A DNA stretch of 51,309 nt, taken from assembly GCA_902786355.1 (NCBI GenBank), contig CADABZ010000014.1, positions 1-51,309 on the forward strand, given 5' to 3'. Of this stretch, positions 22,143-31,525 are shown in pieces. The notes under the pieces were generated by a model. The model had not been told where the DNA came from and ran no database searches. It was given only the letters and a program-made list of their open reading frames with translations. The DNA is from an uncultured Eubacteriales bacterium (lineage in GTDB: Bacteria > Bacillota > Clostridia > Peptostreptococcales > Anaerovoracaceae). How positions within the stretch are numbered: position 1 is the first letter of the stretch; each line of letters opens with the position of its first letter. Both the position numbers and the translations under genes were made by a program.

Positions 22143-24200
22143 ATGAAGCACCTTTTTAAGACACTGATACCTCATAAGATGACTGCACTGCTTGTCCTGC
22201 TGCTTATGGCAGGACAGGCTTTCTGTGAGATGAATCTGCCGATGTACACTCAGAACATCATCGATGTCGGGATACTCAATCACGGTGTCGAGCATGTCCT
22301 CCCTGAAGCAATCACTACGGGGGATATGGCAGCGGCTGAAGAGTACATGTCTGCTGAGCAGAAGGCGGAGTGGGAGTCCCTCTATACTCTGTCTGAAGAT
22401 GTGATGAAGCGAAATGAGCTCAGCGAGGAGAAGCTCGATGAATACGACGAGGTTTTTACCCGTCCTCTCGCACACACCTATGCTGACAGCATAGGTGAGA
22501 GCATCGAAAGCGATACAGAGAATGAACACAGCCTCAGATCCCTTGCAGCTGCATATGCGGCAGAGTGCGATGAAGCTGCCGGTCTTGATATGCTTGCAAT
22601 ACAGAACCGTTACATGTGGAGATGCGGATGCATGATGCTGCTGATGTCAGTGATAGTACTTGTCTTCACAACAGGGATCTCTTTCCTTGCTGCAAGAGTA
22701 GGAGCGAGCATAGGAAAGGATCTGAGATCACGTCTGTTCAGCAATGTAATGTCTTTCTCCAATGCGGAGATCAGCAGATTTCAGACATCATCTCTCATCA
22801 CACGTGCGACCAACGATATCCAGCAGGTCCAGATGACGACTACGATGATGCTGCGAATGATGCTGTTCGCACCGTGCATCTGCACATGGTCGATCATCAA
22901 GGTATGGCAGACACATGCTCATATGAACTTTGTGATCGTGACAGGCGTCATCGCGATCCTCCTCATGGTGATGCTTCTCTTCGTAGTTGCGATGCCGAAA
23001 TTCCGCATAATGCAGACTCTTGTAGATGCTCTCAACGCTGTTTCAAGAGAGATAATCACAGGCATCCAGGTCATCAGAGCCTTCGGAAGAGAATCAACAG
23101 AGGAAAAGCGTTTTGACAAGGCCAACAGCGATCTTTACCGCAATCAGCTGTTCGTCAACAGGACTATGATCTCAATGACTCCTATACTCATGATCATAAT
23201 GTACGGTCTGAGTATATGGATCACATGGGTCGCTGCCGGCAGGATAGATATGGGACAGCTTCAGGTCGGTACAATGACGGCATTCATAGCTTATGCTATG
23301 GAGATAGTCTTCTCATTTCTTATGATAGCGAGCATGGCGATACTCCTTCCGAGAGCAGGGATCGCTGCAGACAGAGTATTTGAAGTCATTGAGACCGAAT
23401 CTTCAGTAAAAGACAATGTGACAGATGCAGCTTCTGATGCACCAGTAACAGACGGGACTGTCAGATTCGAGAATGTTTCGTTCAGATATCCTGATGCAGA
23501 CGAGAATGTCCTCAGTGACATCAGCTTTGAGGCAAAACCCGGCCAGACGACTGCGATCATCGGCTCGACCGGCTGCGGCAAGACGACACTCATCAGTCTG
23601 ATCCCGAGATTCTATGATGTTACATCGGGAAGAGTGACTGTAGGCGGCAGAGACGTAAGAGATATAGGTCTTAAGGCCCTCAGGAATGCTATAGGTTATG
23701 TGCCGCAGAAGGGTATCCTCTTCTCAGGAACGATCGAAGAGAACATCCGCTGGGGCAAGGAAGACGCCTCAGATGAAGAAGTAAGACGCGCTGCTGATAT
23801 CTCTCAGGCTTCAGAATTCATAGAAGAGAAACCTGACAGATATGAGAGTACGATCTCACAGGGCGGTGCAAATGTTTCAGGAGGACAGAAGCAGAGGCTG
23901 GCGATCGCAAGAGCGGTCATCAAGCAGCCTGAGGTCCTGATATTTGATGATTCTTTCTCAGCGCTTGACATGAAGACTGATGCAGCTCTCAGGAAAGCTC
24001 TGTCAGGAACATGCCGTGATGCTGTAAGGATAATAGTTGCGCAGAGAGTAGGAACGATCCTCAACGCAGAACAGATCATAGTCCTCGATGAGGGAAGAAT
24101 CGCAGGAAAAGGAACACACGGCGAACTGATGAAGACCTGCAGTGTATACCGCGAGATCGCTGTATCACAGCTGTCAGAAAGAGAACTGGAGGCAGTCTGA
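22143..24200 (+). CDS. ABC exporter half-transporter, degenerate-site subunit
   Basis: 685 residues: six-helix exporter domain then an ATPase domain from about residue 436. Between the first two helices (about 40-155) there is an acidic, helical insert of ~100 residues, larger than usual. ATPase motifs: Walker A GSTGCGKTT (about 473), signature NVSGGQKQR (about 577), Walker B VLIFDD with Asp in place of the catalytic Glu, and Gln in IIVAQRV where the switch His is expected. These are the marks of the subunit that supplies the inactive site in a heterodimer such as TM287/288. The partner gene starts one base after its stop. The substrate is unknown (multidrug or lipid type). Confidence 0.92.
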   Translation: MKHLFKTLIPHKMTALLVLLLMAGQAFCEMNLPMYTQNIIDVGILNHGVEHVLPEAITTGDMAAAEEYMSAEQKAEWESLYTLSEDVMKRNELSEEKLDEYDEVFTRPLAHTYADSIGESIESDTENEHSLRSLAAAYAAECDEAAGLDMLAIQNRYMWRCGCMMLLMSVIVLVFTTGISFLAARVGASIGKDLRSRLFSNVMSFSNAEISRFQTSSLITRATNDIQQVQMTTTMMLRMMLFAPCICTWSIIKVWQTHAHMNFVIVTGVIAILLMVMLLFVVAMPKFRIMQTLVDALNAVSREIITGIQVIRAFGRESTEEKRFDKANSDLYRNQLFVNRTMISMTPILMIIMYGLSIWITWVAAGRIDMGQLQVGTMTAFIAYAMEIVFSFLMIASMAILLPRAGIAADRVFEVIETESSVKDNVTDAASDAPVTDGTVRFENVSFRYPDADENVLSDISFEAKPGQTTAIIGSTGCGKTTLISLIPRFYDVTSGRVTVGGRDVRDIGLKALRNAIGYVPQKGILFSGTIEENIRWGKEDASDEEVRRAADISQASEFIEEKPDRYESTISQGGANVSGGQKQRLAIARAVIKQPEVLIFDDSFSALDMKTDAALRKALSGTCRDAVRIIVAQRVGTILNAEQIIVLDEGRIAGKGTHGELMKTCSVYREIAVSQLSERELEAV

Positions 24201-24201
24201 T

Positions 24202-26067
24202 ATGGCAGAAAACAATGACGGCCTCCGCAGGGATGAGCCTAGGAAAAAACAGCGCAGAGGAAACGGCCCGAGCTCAATACTTGCGCCGGGAGAAAAGCCT
24301 CAGGATTTCAAAAGAGCTGTAAGTGATACCCTCAGTTATATGGGAGGGTACAAGCTTGCTGTCGTATTTGTCATCCTGATATCGGCGCTGGCAACTATAT
24401 TTGAAACTCTGGGACCGAAGGTCATGGGGCAGGCCACCACTCTGCTTGCAGAGGGTGCATCCGCAAGGCTGCACGGGACAGGAGGAGTCGACTTTGAAGC
24501 AGTCGGACGGATACTGATCCTGACACTGATACTCTATGCGGTAGGGGCTTTCGCGCAGTGGCTTCAGGCTTTTATCATGACTAATATAACTCAGAAGATC
24601 GTCTACAGGATGAGACGTGACATATCTGAGAAGATAAGCCGGATGCCTGTGGGCTATTTTGAAAGGACCCAGACCGGAGAGATACTCTCGAGGATAACCA
24701 ACGACGTCGACACCCTCGGACAGACTCTGAGCCAGAGCATATCCAATTTTATCTGGGCTATAGTGAGTATGGTAGGGATAGTAGCGGTGATGCTGACTAT
24801 CAATGTCACCATGACGCTTATCGCGCTTCTGGTCATACCTCTTTCGGCACTGGTGATGGGACTTCTGATCAGGATCTCTCAGCCGTTCTTCCAGGCGCAG
24901 CAGCAGTATCTGGGCGTGATCGACGGCCAGGTCGAGGAGAATTTCTCCGGACATCTCGTCATTAAAGCCTTCAACCGCGAAGAGGAGATGAAGGGGCAGT
25001 TTGACAGGACCAATGAGAAACTGTACGAATCAGCCTGGAAGTCACAGTTCTTCTCCGGTATGATGAGACCTCTCATGAAGATAGTGAGCAACCTCGGTTA
25101 TGCAGGCGTCGCGATATCAGGCGGCATACTCTGTGTCCGTGGGGCGATAGGCGTAGGAGATATCCAGGCTTTTGTCCAGTATGTCAAGAACATAGGGCAG
25201 CCGATCCAGGAGATAGCCCAGATCATGAATCAGGTGCAGTCGATGGCTGCTGCTGCTGAGAGAGTCTTCGAATTCCTCAGGGAGGAAGAGGAGAGCGACA
25301 GAGCCGATGCTTCAGATGAGACCGGAATGATAGACGGCGCTGTGGAATTCGATCATGTATCTTTCGGCTATGAGCCTGACCATATCATTATCCATGATTT
25401 CAGTGCAAGAGTGGAGCCAGGGCAGAAGGTAGCGATAGTAGGACCTACCGGAGCAGGAAAGACTACCATGGTCAAGCTCCTGATGAGATTCTATGATGTT
25501 AACAGCGGATCCATCAGGATAGACGGCAGGGATATAAGAGAGTTCACCAGGAAAGCGCACAGGGAGAACTTCGCAATGGTCCTCCAGGACACATGGCTTT
25601 TCAGGGGAACTATCAAGGAAAACATTAAGTACGGAAGAGAAGATGCGACCAATGAGGAGATAATCGCGGCCGCAAAGGCAGCCAAGGCCCATCATTTCAT
25701 CAGGACCCTGCCGGGCGGATACAGGATGGTCCTCAATGAGGATGCGACCAATATCTCCGAAGGCCAGAGACAGCTTCTGACGATAGCAAGAGCGATCCTG
25801 GCAGATAAGAGGCTTCTGATCCTCGACGAGGCGACATCGTCTGTAGATACGAGGACAGAGATAGAGATCCAGAAGGCTATGGATGCTCTGACAAGCGACA
25901 GGACGAGCTTTATAATAGCGCACAGACTGTCGACTATCAGGAACGCGGATCTCATCCTCGTAATGGATCACGGAGATATAGTGGAACAGGGCAGGCACGA
26001 AGAGCTTCTGGCAAAAGGAGGTTTCTATGCAGACCTGTATAATTCTCAGTTTGAAAATGTCAGTTAA
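24202..26067 (+). CDS. ABC exporter half-transporter, catalytic partner
   Basis: 621 residues from ATG 24202 (GGAGG 9 bases upstream, inside the previous gene). A cytosolic basic tail (RRDEPRKKQRRGNG) precedes six membrane helices and the ATPase domain. Walker A is GPTGAGKTT (about 414), Walker B LLILDEATSSVD with catalytic Glu, and the switch His is in IIAHRLSTI. Its signature reads ISEGQ rather than SGGQ. With the partner's altered Walker B and switch, this gives one degenerate and one competent site in the dimer, as known for heterodimeric bacterial exporters. The two genes are translationally coupled. Confidence 0.93.
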   Translation: MAENNDGLRRDEPRKKQRRGNGPSSILAPGEKPQDFKRAVSDTLSYMGGYKLAVVFVILISALATIFETLGPKVMGQATTLLAEGASARLHGTGGVDFEAVGRILILTLILYAVGAFAQWLQAFIMTNITQKIVYRMRRDISEKISRMPVGYFERTQTGEILSRITNDVDTLGQTLSQSISNFIWAIVSMVGIVAVMLTINVTMTLIALLVIPLSALVMGLLIRISQPFFQAQQQYLGVIDGQVEENFSGHLVIKAFNREEEMKGQFDRTNEKLYESAWKSQFFSGMMRPLMKIVSNLGYAGVAISGGILCVRGAIGVGDIQAFVQYVKNIGQPIQEIAQIMNQVQSMAAAAERVFEFLREEEESDRADASDETGMIDGAVEFDHVSFGYEPDHIIIHDFSARVEPGQKVAIVGPTGAGKTTMVKLLMRFYDVNSGSIRIDGRDIREFTRKAHRENFAMVLQDTWLFRGTIKENIKYGREDATNEEIIAAAKAAKAHHFIRTLPGGYRMVLNEDATNISEGQRQLLTIARAILADKRLLILDEATSSVDTRTEIEIQKAMDALTSDRTSFIIAHRLSTIRNADLILVMDHGDIVEQGRHEELLAKGGFYADLYNSQFENVS

Positions 26068-26124
26068 TACGATTCAGTTGTATAATTAATATAATCGAAA
26101 CAAAAAGAAGGGAGTAGCAGATCA

Positions 26125-27834
26125 ATGAGAACATTCATGGAAGAGTACAATTACTGGCTTGAGTCTGATGCAGTAGACAGCAAGACGAAAGAGGAACTCA
26201 GAAGCATAGCGGACAACAAGGAAGAGATCGAGGGGAGATTCAAGGCTATGCTTTCCTTCGGTACTGCCGGACTGAGAGGCATCATGAAAGCCGGAATTGG
26301 CAATATGAACGTATATACTGTCAGATATGCGACACAGGGACTGGCTAATCTTATTATCGAAAAGGGAGGACAGATCGGAGGCAATTCCGAAGAAGGAAAT
26401 GGTGTAGCCATCGCTTATGACTCCAGAAACAATTCTGCACTCTTTGCGAAAGAGGCAGCTTCAGTACTCGCAGCCAACGGCATCAAATCCTATCTCTTTG
26501 ATGCTCTAAGACCTACCCCTGAGCTGTCATTTGCAGTCAGGGAGACAGGTTCTCTGGCAGGCATCAATATCACAGCCAGTCACAACCCGAAAGAATATAA
26601 CGGATACAAGGCTTACTGGGCTGACGGAGCCCAGCTCGGACCTGAGCATGCAGATGTCGTATCCGCAGAGATCGCCAAGATCGATATTTTCAAAGATGTC
26701 AAAACAATGGATTTTGACAAGGCTCTTGAAGAGGGACTGATAGAGATGCTCGGAGAAGAGATGGATGAGACATATCTCTCGAAGGTAATGGAGACATCCA
26801 TCACAAGAAAGTACATCGACCAGGTAGCCAAGGACATGAAGATCGTATTCACACCGTTCCACGGCGCAGGATACAGACTTGTCCCTGAGATCCTCAGAAG
26901 ACAGGGCTACGGCGCGATCATCCCTGTAGAAGAGCAAATGGTTCCGGACGGGAATTTCCCGACAGTCAAGTCGCCTAACCCTGAGAATACAGAGGGTTTT
27001 GCACTTGCGATCGAATATGCTAAGAAGAACGGCGCAGAGCTTGTCATCGGAGTAGACCCTGACAGCGACAGATGCGGAGCGGTCGTCAAGAGCGGAGATG
27101 ATTATAAGGTGCTCTCGGGCAACCAGATCGCATGCCTCATGCTCGACTACATCATCACTGCAAGAAGAGAAGAAGGCACGATGCCGGAGAATCCTTTTGC
27201 ATGCAAGTCCATCGTATCCACTGTAATGGCCAATAAGATCTGCGAGATGAACAATGTCAAAATGTTCGAAGTTCTGACAGGATTCAAGTTCATTGGCGAG
27301 AAGATCAAGCAGTATCATGAGACAGGTGAGTACAGCTTCATATTCGGATTCGAAGAAAGTATCGGATTCCTCGGCGGCACATATGCAAGAGACAAGGATG
27401 CTGTATTCGCTGCTATGATGATGGCAGAGGTAGGCTGCTACTATAAGGCTAAGGGCATGTCTGTCTATGAAGGACTTCAGGCTCTGTACAAAAAGTACGG
27501 TTACTACATCGAGAAGACTGAATCCACTGTATTCGGCGGATATGATGCAAAGGACAGAATGGATGCTGTCATGGCCCGCATCAGAGCTGACCAGCCTAAG
27601 GATCTCGGACTCGGGATCGTCGGAGTCAAAGACTATCAGGCAGGAGTTCCTGGATTTACAAAGAGCAATGTGCTCTTCTATGATCTCGAGGATGGCTGCG
27701 CAGTAGCGATCAGACCGTCCGGAACAGAGCCAAAGATCAAGACATATGTAATGGCTTCAGGAGACAGCTCAGAGAAAGCTTCAGAAAATCTGGGTCAGAT
27801 CCTGAAGAGTGTGGAAGCAGTCCTGGAGGCATAG
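26125..27834 (+). CDS. pgcA: Phospho-sugar mutase (phosphoglucomutase type)
   Basis: 569 residues, the size of PgcA-type alpha-phosphoglucomutases. The N-terminal FGTAGLRGIMKAG binds the phosphosugar. The phosphoserine loop is TASHNPKEYNGYK (about 150-162), the metal loop DPDSDRCGAV (about 310-319), and the sugar-specific loop GFEESIGFL. The C-terminal domain has RPSGTEPKIKTYV. It interconverts glucose-1-P and glucose-6-P (or mannose analogues) in the cytosol. AGAAGGGAG lies before ATG 26125. It follows the ABC genes by 57 bases and overlaps by coupling with the next gene. Confidence 0.93.
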   Translation: MRTFMEEYNYWLESDAVDSKTKEELRSIADNKEEIEGRFKAMLSFGTAGLRGIMKAGIGNMNVYTVRYATQGLANLIIEKGGQIGGNSEEGNGVAIAYDSRNNSALFAKEAASVLAANGIKSYLFDALRPTPELSFAVRETGSLAGINITASHNPKEYNGYKAYWADGAQLGPEHADVVSAEIAKIDIFKDVKTMDFDKALEEGLIEMLGEEMDETYLSKVMETSITRKYIDQVAKDMKIVFTPFHGAGYRLVPEILRRQGYGAIIPVEEQMVPDGNFPTVKSPNPENTEGFALAIEYAKKNGAELVIGVDPDSDRCGAVVKSGDDYKVLSGNQIACLMLDYIITARREEGTMPENPFACKSIVSTVMANKICEMNNVKMFEVLTGFKFIGEKIKQYHETGEYSFIFGFEESIGFLGGTYARDKDAVFAAMMMAEVGCYYKAKGMSVYEGLQALYKKYGYYIEKTESTVFGGYDAKDRMDAVMARIRADQPKDLGLGIVGVKDYQAGVPGFTKSNVLFYDLEDGCAVAIRPSGTEPKIKTYVMASGDSSEKASENLGQILKSVEAVLEA

Positions 27835-28917
27835 ATGAAGCAGGATAGGTTGGTGACACTCATAGGAGTGCTCACTGTCGTGACGGCACTACTGGCAATG
27901 TCCGTAGGCAGGTTCATAATGGGAGGAGTCATCCTCCTGCTTGCCTTCGGTATATTCTGGAACAGAGGATTCGGCAAATTCAATGACCGGAGTCTGTATG
28001 AGAAGATCATCAGAACAGACATACCTGTATCTGATCTGTACAGAGTCTTCAGGAATATGGAGACACCTCTTGGCAAAGCGTGGATAGGAAAGCACAAGGG
28101 TTTCGAGGGAGACAGCATAATATTCGGACCCAGCCCGTACAAGGACTGTGTGATCATCTCCCGCAAAGGCAAAAACCTGGATATCAAGCATATAACGCTT
28201 ATTGACAATATCATCCGCGCCCAGGAGGACGAATACCGCTTCAGAGGTTTTGTCGATCCGGCCGAGACAGAGGTAACGCCTGTACAGTATGCGAGGTTTG
28301 CGGGCCTTAAGCTGGCTTCAGTCGTGATGATAAAGCATCTCATGGAGATGATAGAGGAGATGGCCGCGGGAGGACATCCGCAGATACCGTCCAGACTTGA
28401 TGTATATGAATTCTATTACCACAACTCCAGTGAAGGCTTCTTCAGAAACTCTGACGGGGACGATATCCTTGAAGTAAAGAGCTCATATCATCCGTTTGAG
28501 GCGAGAGTTCTCGATACAGATGGCAATGAAATGGCGGCTGTTATACCCCGGTCGTTCAATGCCAAGGGGATCATCAATGACAGCGCAGGCTTTGATATGA
28601 CGGCTGACGGCTCTCATTTCGGAGAGATCACTGTCTTCAAGGAAAACGGAATCGAAGGCTTCATGCTCGACACAGATGCGGGAAGATTTACTGCCACTAT
28701 TTTCCCTGCATGTATGAGAGCCAACATCTCCTGCAACTATCTTGTGGAGAAGGACGGTGAGCTCAAGGCTGTGATCGGAGGTTCGCCTAACATACTTTTC
28801 GAATCATCCGGATACTGTCAGAATGACCTTGTGCTGTCCTATGATGAAGACTATCTTGTGCTGTATGCAGCGCTTGAAATATTCATAATGACACATAACA
28901 AGAAGTTCCTTAAATAG
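27835..28917 (+). CDS. Unknown membrane-anchored protein with beta-rich C-terminus
   Basis: 360 residues. Two close membrane helices (LIGVLTVVTALLAMSVG and FIMGGVILLLAFGIF) occupy residues 8-45. The middle is mixed. The C-terminal ~150 residues (ILEVKSSYHPFEARVLDTDG, DMTADGSHFGEITVFKENG, AVIGGSPNILF) have a repeated strand-turn pattern that recalls a LURP-one/tubby-like barrel, though I am not sure. No catalytic motif. ATG starts directly after the stop of pgcA, so the two are translationally coupled. Function unknown. Confidence 0.6.
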   Translation: MKQDRLVTLIGVLTVVTALLAMSVGRFIMGGVILLLAFGIFWNRGFGKFNDRSLYEKIIRTDIPVSDLYRVFRNMETPLGKAWIGKHKGFEGDSIIFGPSPYKDCVIISRKGKNLDIKHITLIDNIIRAQEDEYRFRGFVDPAETEVTPVQYARFAGLKLASVVMIKHLMEMIEEMAAGGHPQIPSRLDVYEFYYHNSSEGFFRNSDGDDILEVKSSYHPFEARVLDTDGNEMAAVIPRSFNAKGIINDSAGFDMTADGSHFGEITVFKENGIEGFMLDTDAGRFTATIFPACMRANISCNYLVEKDGELKAVIGGSPNILFESSGYCQNDLVLSYDEDYLVLYAALEIFIMTHNKKFLK

Positions 28918-28992
28918 TGTATTTGTAGTATACTATTACTCGGAAAAACATCGGCGTGAGCCGCAATATTCAAAGAATTATCGGAGGAAGGT

Positions 28993-29772
28993 ATGAAGAA
29001 AATACTCCTGCCACTTGAAGAGACTGACAGAAGTCTTAAGGCTCTTCACTATGTAATGAAGAAATACGAGCCGGATGAAGTCGAGATCGTCCTGATGATG
29101 GTCGATGACAGTCTGGCATATTCAGTCAGATCTGAGACAGAAGAAGCTCTCAGAGCTCTTGACGATAAGCTTGAAGTTATCAGTGCATCACTTCCGGAGT
29201 ATAAAGTTACGACAAAATCAGCAGTCGGAAAGCCGGGCGTAAGGATCACCAGAGCAGCACGCGAGGTAGGTGCAGATGTCATCATCATGACTAAGTCATC
29301 CAAGGATGATATGCTCAACAACATCGGATCCACAGCTGAATACGTCATCAACAATGCACCATGCGATGTGACAATAATTTCCGAGGCAGTCAATTCCAGA
29401 AATGATTACAGGGGACTGATCTACAGAACAGCATCCTCAGTTGTAAATCTCAGAGGACTTCTCGGAGACAAGCAGAGTGAATGTCTGCTTCCTAGCGTCA
29501 ATGTCGACTGCAACTATCACATTGAGGTGACTGTCGGAAGGATCAAGTTCTATCACACTGCATACAATCCTGATACAAGAAACTGGGATCTGCCGCCGGT
29601 TGAAGGACAGCCGGTAACCTGTGATATAGCAGCCGGTGAGACTGCTGATATACTCGTCAAGGCAGACAGCACTGACGGAAGAGCTGACAGGATCAGGATC
29701 GTCAACAGAGATATGAAGAAGGAAGCAGTATTCTCATACAGGATCACTGCAGCCCATAAGACTGAAGACTGA
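28993..29772 (+). CDS. Universal stress protein domain with an extra C-terminal beta domain
   Basis: 259 residues. Residues 1-135 are a Usp fold: MKKILLPLEETDRSLKALHYV start, VEIVLMMV strand and ADVIIMTKSSKDDMLNNIGSTAEYVI, matching the family G-S-T-A nucleotide loop region. The remaining ~120 residues (after NDYRG) are beta-rich with PSVNVDCNYHIEVTVGRIKFYH and look like an immunoglobulin-type or Usp-linked domain I do not recognise. GGAGGAAGG precedes ATG 28993. It lies immediately upstream of the SCIFF promoter. Likely cytosolic ligand binding. Confidence 0.75.
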   Translation: MKKILLPLEETDRSLKALHYVMKKYEPDEVEIVLMMVDDSLAYSVRSETEEALRALDDKLEVISASLPEYKVTTKSAVGKPGVRITRAAREVGADVIIMTKSSKDDMLNNIGSTAEYVINNAPCDVTIISEAVNSRNDYRGLIYRTASSVVNLRGLLGDKQSECLLPSVNVDCNYHIEVTVGRIKFYHTAYNPDTRNWDLPPVEGQPVTCDIAAGETADILVKADSTDGRADRIRIVNRDMKKEAVFSYRITAAHKTED

Positions 29773-29786
29773 CAGACTGTAATGCG

Positions 29787-29815
29787 TTGACACAGGATGC
29801 GCATAATGGTATTCT
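29787..29815 (+). promoter_or_regulatory. Promoter of the SCIFF gene
   Basis: -35 TTGACA (29787-29792), 17-base spacer, -10 TATTCT (29810-29815), about 56 bases before the SCIFF ATG. Confidence 0.65.
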
Positions 29816-29870
29816 AACTTGAAAGAATTGTGACACAGTAAGTCAAAATTCCATACAGGAGGACAATATA

Positions 29871-30020
29871 ATGAAGAGGATCAACACTATCACAACAAGA
29901 GATATGGCTAAGTCACGCGTTGAGGGCGGATGCGGCGAGTGCCAGACATCATGCCAGTCAGCAAGCAAGACATCCTGCAGCGTAGCTAATCAGCACTGCG
30001 AGCAGAAGAAGGAAAAGTAG
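29871..30020 (+). CDS. scfA: SCIFF-family ribosomal peptide precursor, five-cysteine variant
   Basis: 49 residues from ATG 29871 with AGGAGGAC 7 bases upstream. The family core is unmistakable: GGCGECQTSCQSASKTSCS at residues 19-37. Normal SCIFF (six cysteines in forty-five residues) reads ...CQSACKTSCT...; here residue 32 is Ser instead of Cys and residue 37 is Ser instead of Thr. Only five cysteines remain (21, 24, 28, 36, 43). Reported cross-link chemistry in the family joins Cys32 to Thr37. The maturase gene follows after a terminator-like hairpin. Conserved position and ribosome site indicate a real, expressed gene. Confidence 0.93.
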   Translation: MKRINTITTRDMAKSRVEGGCGECQTSCQSASKTSCSVANQHCEQKKEK

Positions 30021-30031
30021 CATACCGCAGG

Positions 30032-30063
30032 GGCGCTGCTTAAAGAGCAGCGCCTCTTTTTTT
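30032..30063 (+). terminator. Terminator between SCIFF and its maturase
   Basis: GGCGCTGCT (30032-30040) pairs with AGCAGCGCC (30046-30054), then TCTTTTTTT. Partial read-through would give much more peptide than enzyme, a common layout for peptide/maturase pairs. Confidence 0.85.
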
Positions 30064-30081
30064 AGTGACAGACAGACCATA

Positions 30082-31524
30082 ATGATACATCAATATTTCC
30101 TTAACGGATACTATATAGTAATAGATGCCAACAGCGCCTCGGTACACAATGTGGATGAGGTCGCTTATGATATGATCAGGATCGCAGATGGCTGTGTTGC
30201 TGACGGCAGATCTGCATCTGAGACACTGAGATCGCCGGAGACCAGAGACAGACTAATTTCTGAGATCAGACAGATCCACGACATCAGCTCCGGAGAATGC
30301 TCAGAGCTTATCGGCGAACTTGCTTCTCTTGCGGATGAGGGCCTTCTGTGGTCCGCAGATCCTTATGAAGAGGCAGCCGGAGAACTCAAGATAAAGCAGT
30401 CGGTGCTTAAGGCGATATGCCTTCACGTAGCACACGGCTGTAATATGGACTGCGAATACTGTTTTGCAGGAAAGGGCGATTACTCAGGAAAAAGCGGTAT
30501 AATGAGTCTTGAAGTCGGCAAACGTGCGCTCGACTATCTTGTCGAGAATTCGGGCAGCCGCAGGCACCTTGAAGTAGACTTCTTCGGAGGAGAGCCGCTC
30601 CTCAACTGGGATGTCTGCAAAGAGCTTGTAAAATACGGACGCGAACTTGAGAAGAAGCATGACAAGATATTCAACTTCACGCTGACGACTAATGGCGTTC
30701 TCATAGACGATGATGTCATCGATTTTACCAACAGAGAGATGGGCAACATTGTCCTCAGCATGGACGGAAGAAAAGCGACTCATGACAGGATGCGCCACAG
30801 CAAGTCCGGAAGCGGTACATACGACAGCATAATGGACAACTTCAGGGCTCTTGTGGATTCGCGTACAGAGGAAGGTGCCGAAAGGCGTTCTTCTGAATAC
30901 TACATGAGAGGCACATATACTGCGTATAATAAGGACTTTTCCAGAGATGTGCTTGCCATGGCAGATCTTGGATTCAGAGAGACATCGATAGAGCCTGTAG
31001 TTTCTGACCCTGATGTCCCGTATGCACTCAAAGAAGAAGATCTCCCTCAGCTTTTCGAAGAATATGAGAGGCTGGCAACAGAGATGCTTGAAAGAGAAAA
31101 ACGCGGAGATGGCTTCAATTTCTATCATTACACAGTCGATCTCACAGGCGGTCCGTGCATCTACAAGAGGGTGTCCGGATGCGGAGTCGCTACAGAATAT
31201 CTTGCTGTAACACCGACGGGAGATCTGTACCCGTGCCACCAGTTTGTGGGAGATGATGAGATGATAGCCGGAAATATCTATGAAGGCATCACTCATCCTG
31301 AGATCGTGGACATTTTCCGCGGCAACAACAATCTCTACACAAGAGATGAGTGCAGAAACTGCTGGGCAAAACTCTACTGTGCAGGCGGCTGTGCAGCCAA
31401 CAACTACCATTCAAACGGCGACATCAACAAAGTCTACCGCTTTGGCTGTGAACTTCAGCGCAAGAGGATAGAATGCGCGCTGATGCTTGCCGCTGCAAGA
31501 CGCGAGATATCTGAGGGGGAATGA
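30082..31524 (+). CDS. scfB: Radical SAM SCIFF maturase
   Basis: 480 residues. An N-terminal peptide-recognition region (MIHQYFLNGYYIVIDANS..., RRE-like) comes first. The radical SAM cluster motif CNMDCEYCF (about 115-123) follows. The C-terminal SPASM/auxiliary-cluster region has CGVATEYLAVTPTGDLYPC, CRNCWAKLYCAGGC and a late Cys in RFGCELQ. It should form a Cys-to-Calpha thioether in the SCIFF peptide encoded just upstream. All cluster Cys look intact. ATG 30082 has no strong ribosome site in the terminator-proximal leader. The stop is followed one base later by the rdgB start. Confidence 0.95.
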   Translation: MIHQYFLNGYYIVIDANSASVHNVDEVAYDMIRIADGCVADGRSASETLRSPETRDRLISEIRQIHDISSGECSELIGELASLADEGLLWSADPYEEAAGELKIKQSVLKAICLHVAHGCNMDCEYCFAGKGDYSGKSGIMSLEVGKRALDYLVENSGSRRHLEVDFFGGEPLLNWDVCKELVKYGRELEKKHDKIFNFTLTTNGVLIDDDVIDFTNREMGNIVLSMDGRKATHDRMRHSKSGSGTYDSIMDNFRALVDSRTEEGAERRSSEYYMRGTYTAYNKDFSRDVLAMADLGFRETSIEPVVSDPDVPYALKEEDLPQLFEEYERLATEMLEREKRGDGFNFYHYTVDLTGGPCIYKRVSGCGVATEYLAVTPTGDLYPCHQFVGDDEMIAGNIYEGITHPEIVDIFRGNNNLYTRDECRNCWAKLYCAGGCAANNYHSNGDINKVYRFGCELQRKRIECALMLAAARREISEGE

Positions 31525-31525
31525 T

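Noticed and set aside
26527-27318. 263-codon minus-strand frame over pgcA
   Set aside because: Shadow of codon-biased pgcA, Cys/Leu-rich composition and no recognisable domain.
30484-31410. Long minus-strand frame across the SCIFF maturase
   Set aside because: Antisense shadow of a gene with clear motifs on the plus strand.
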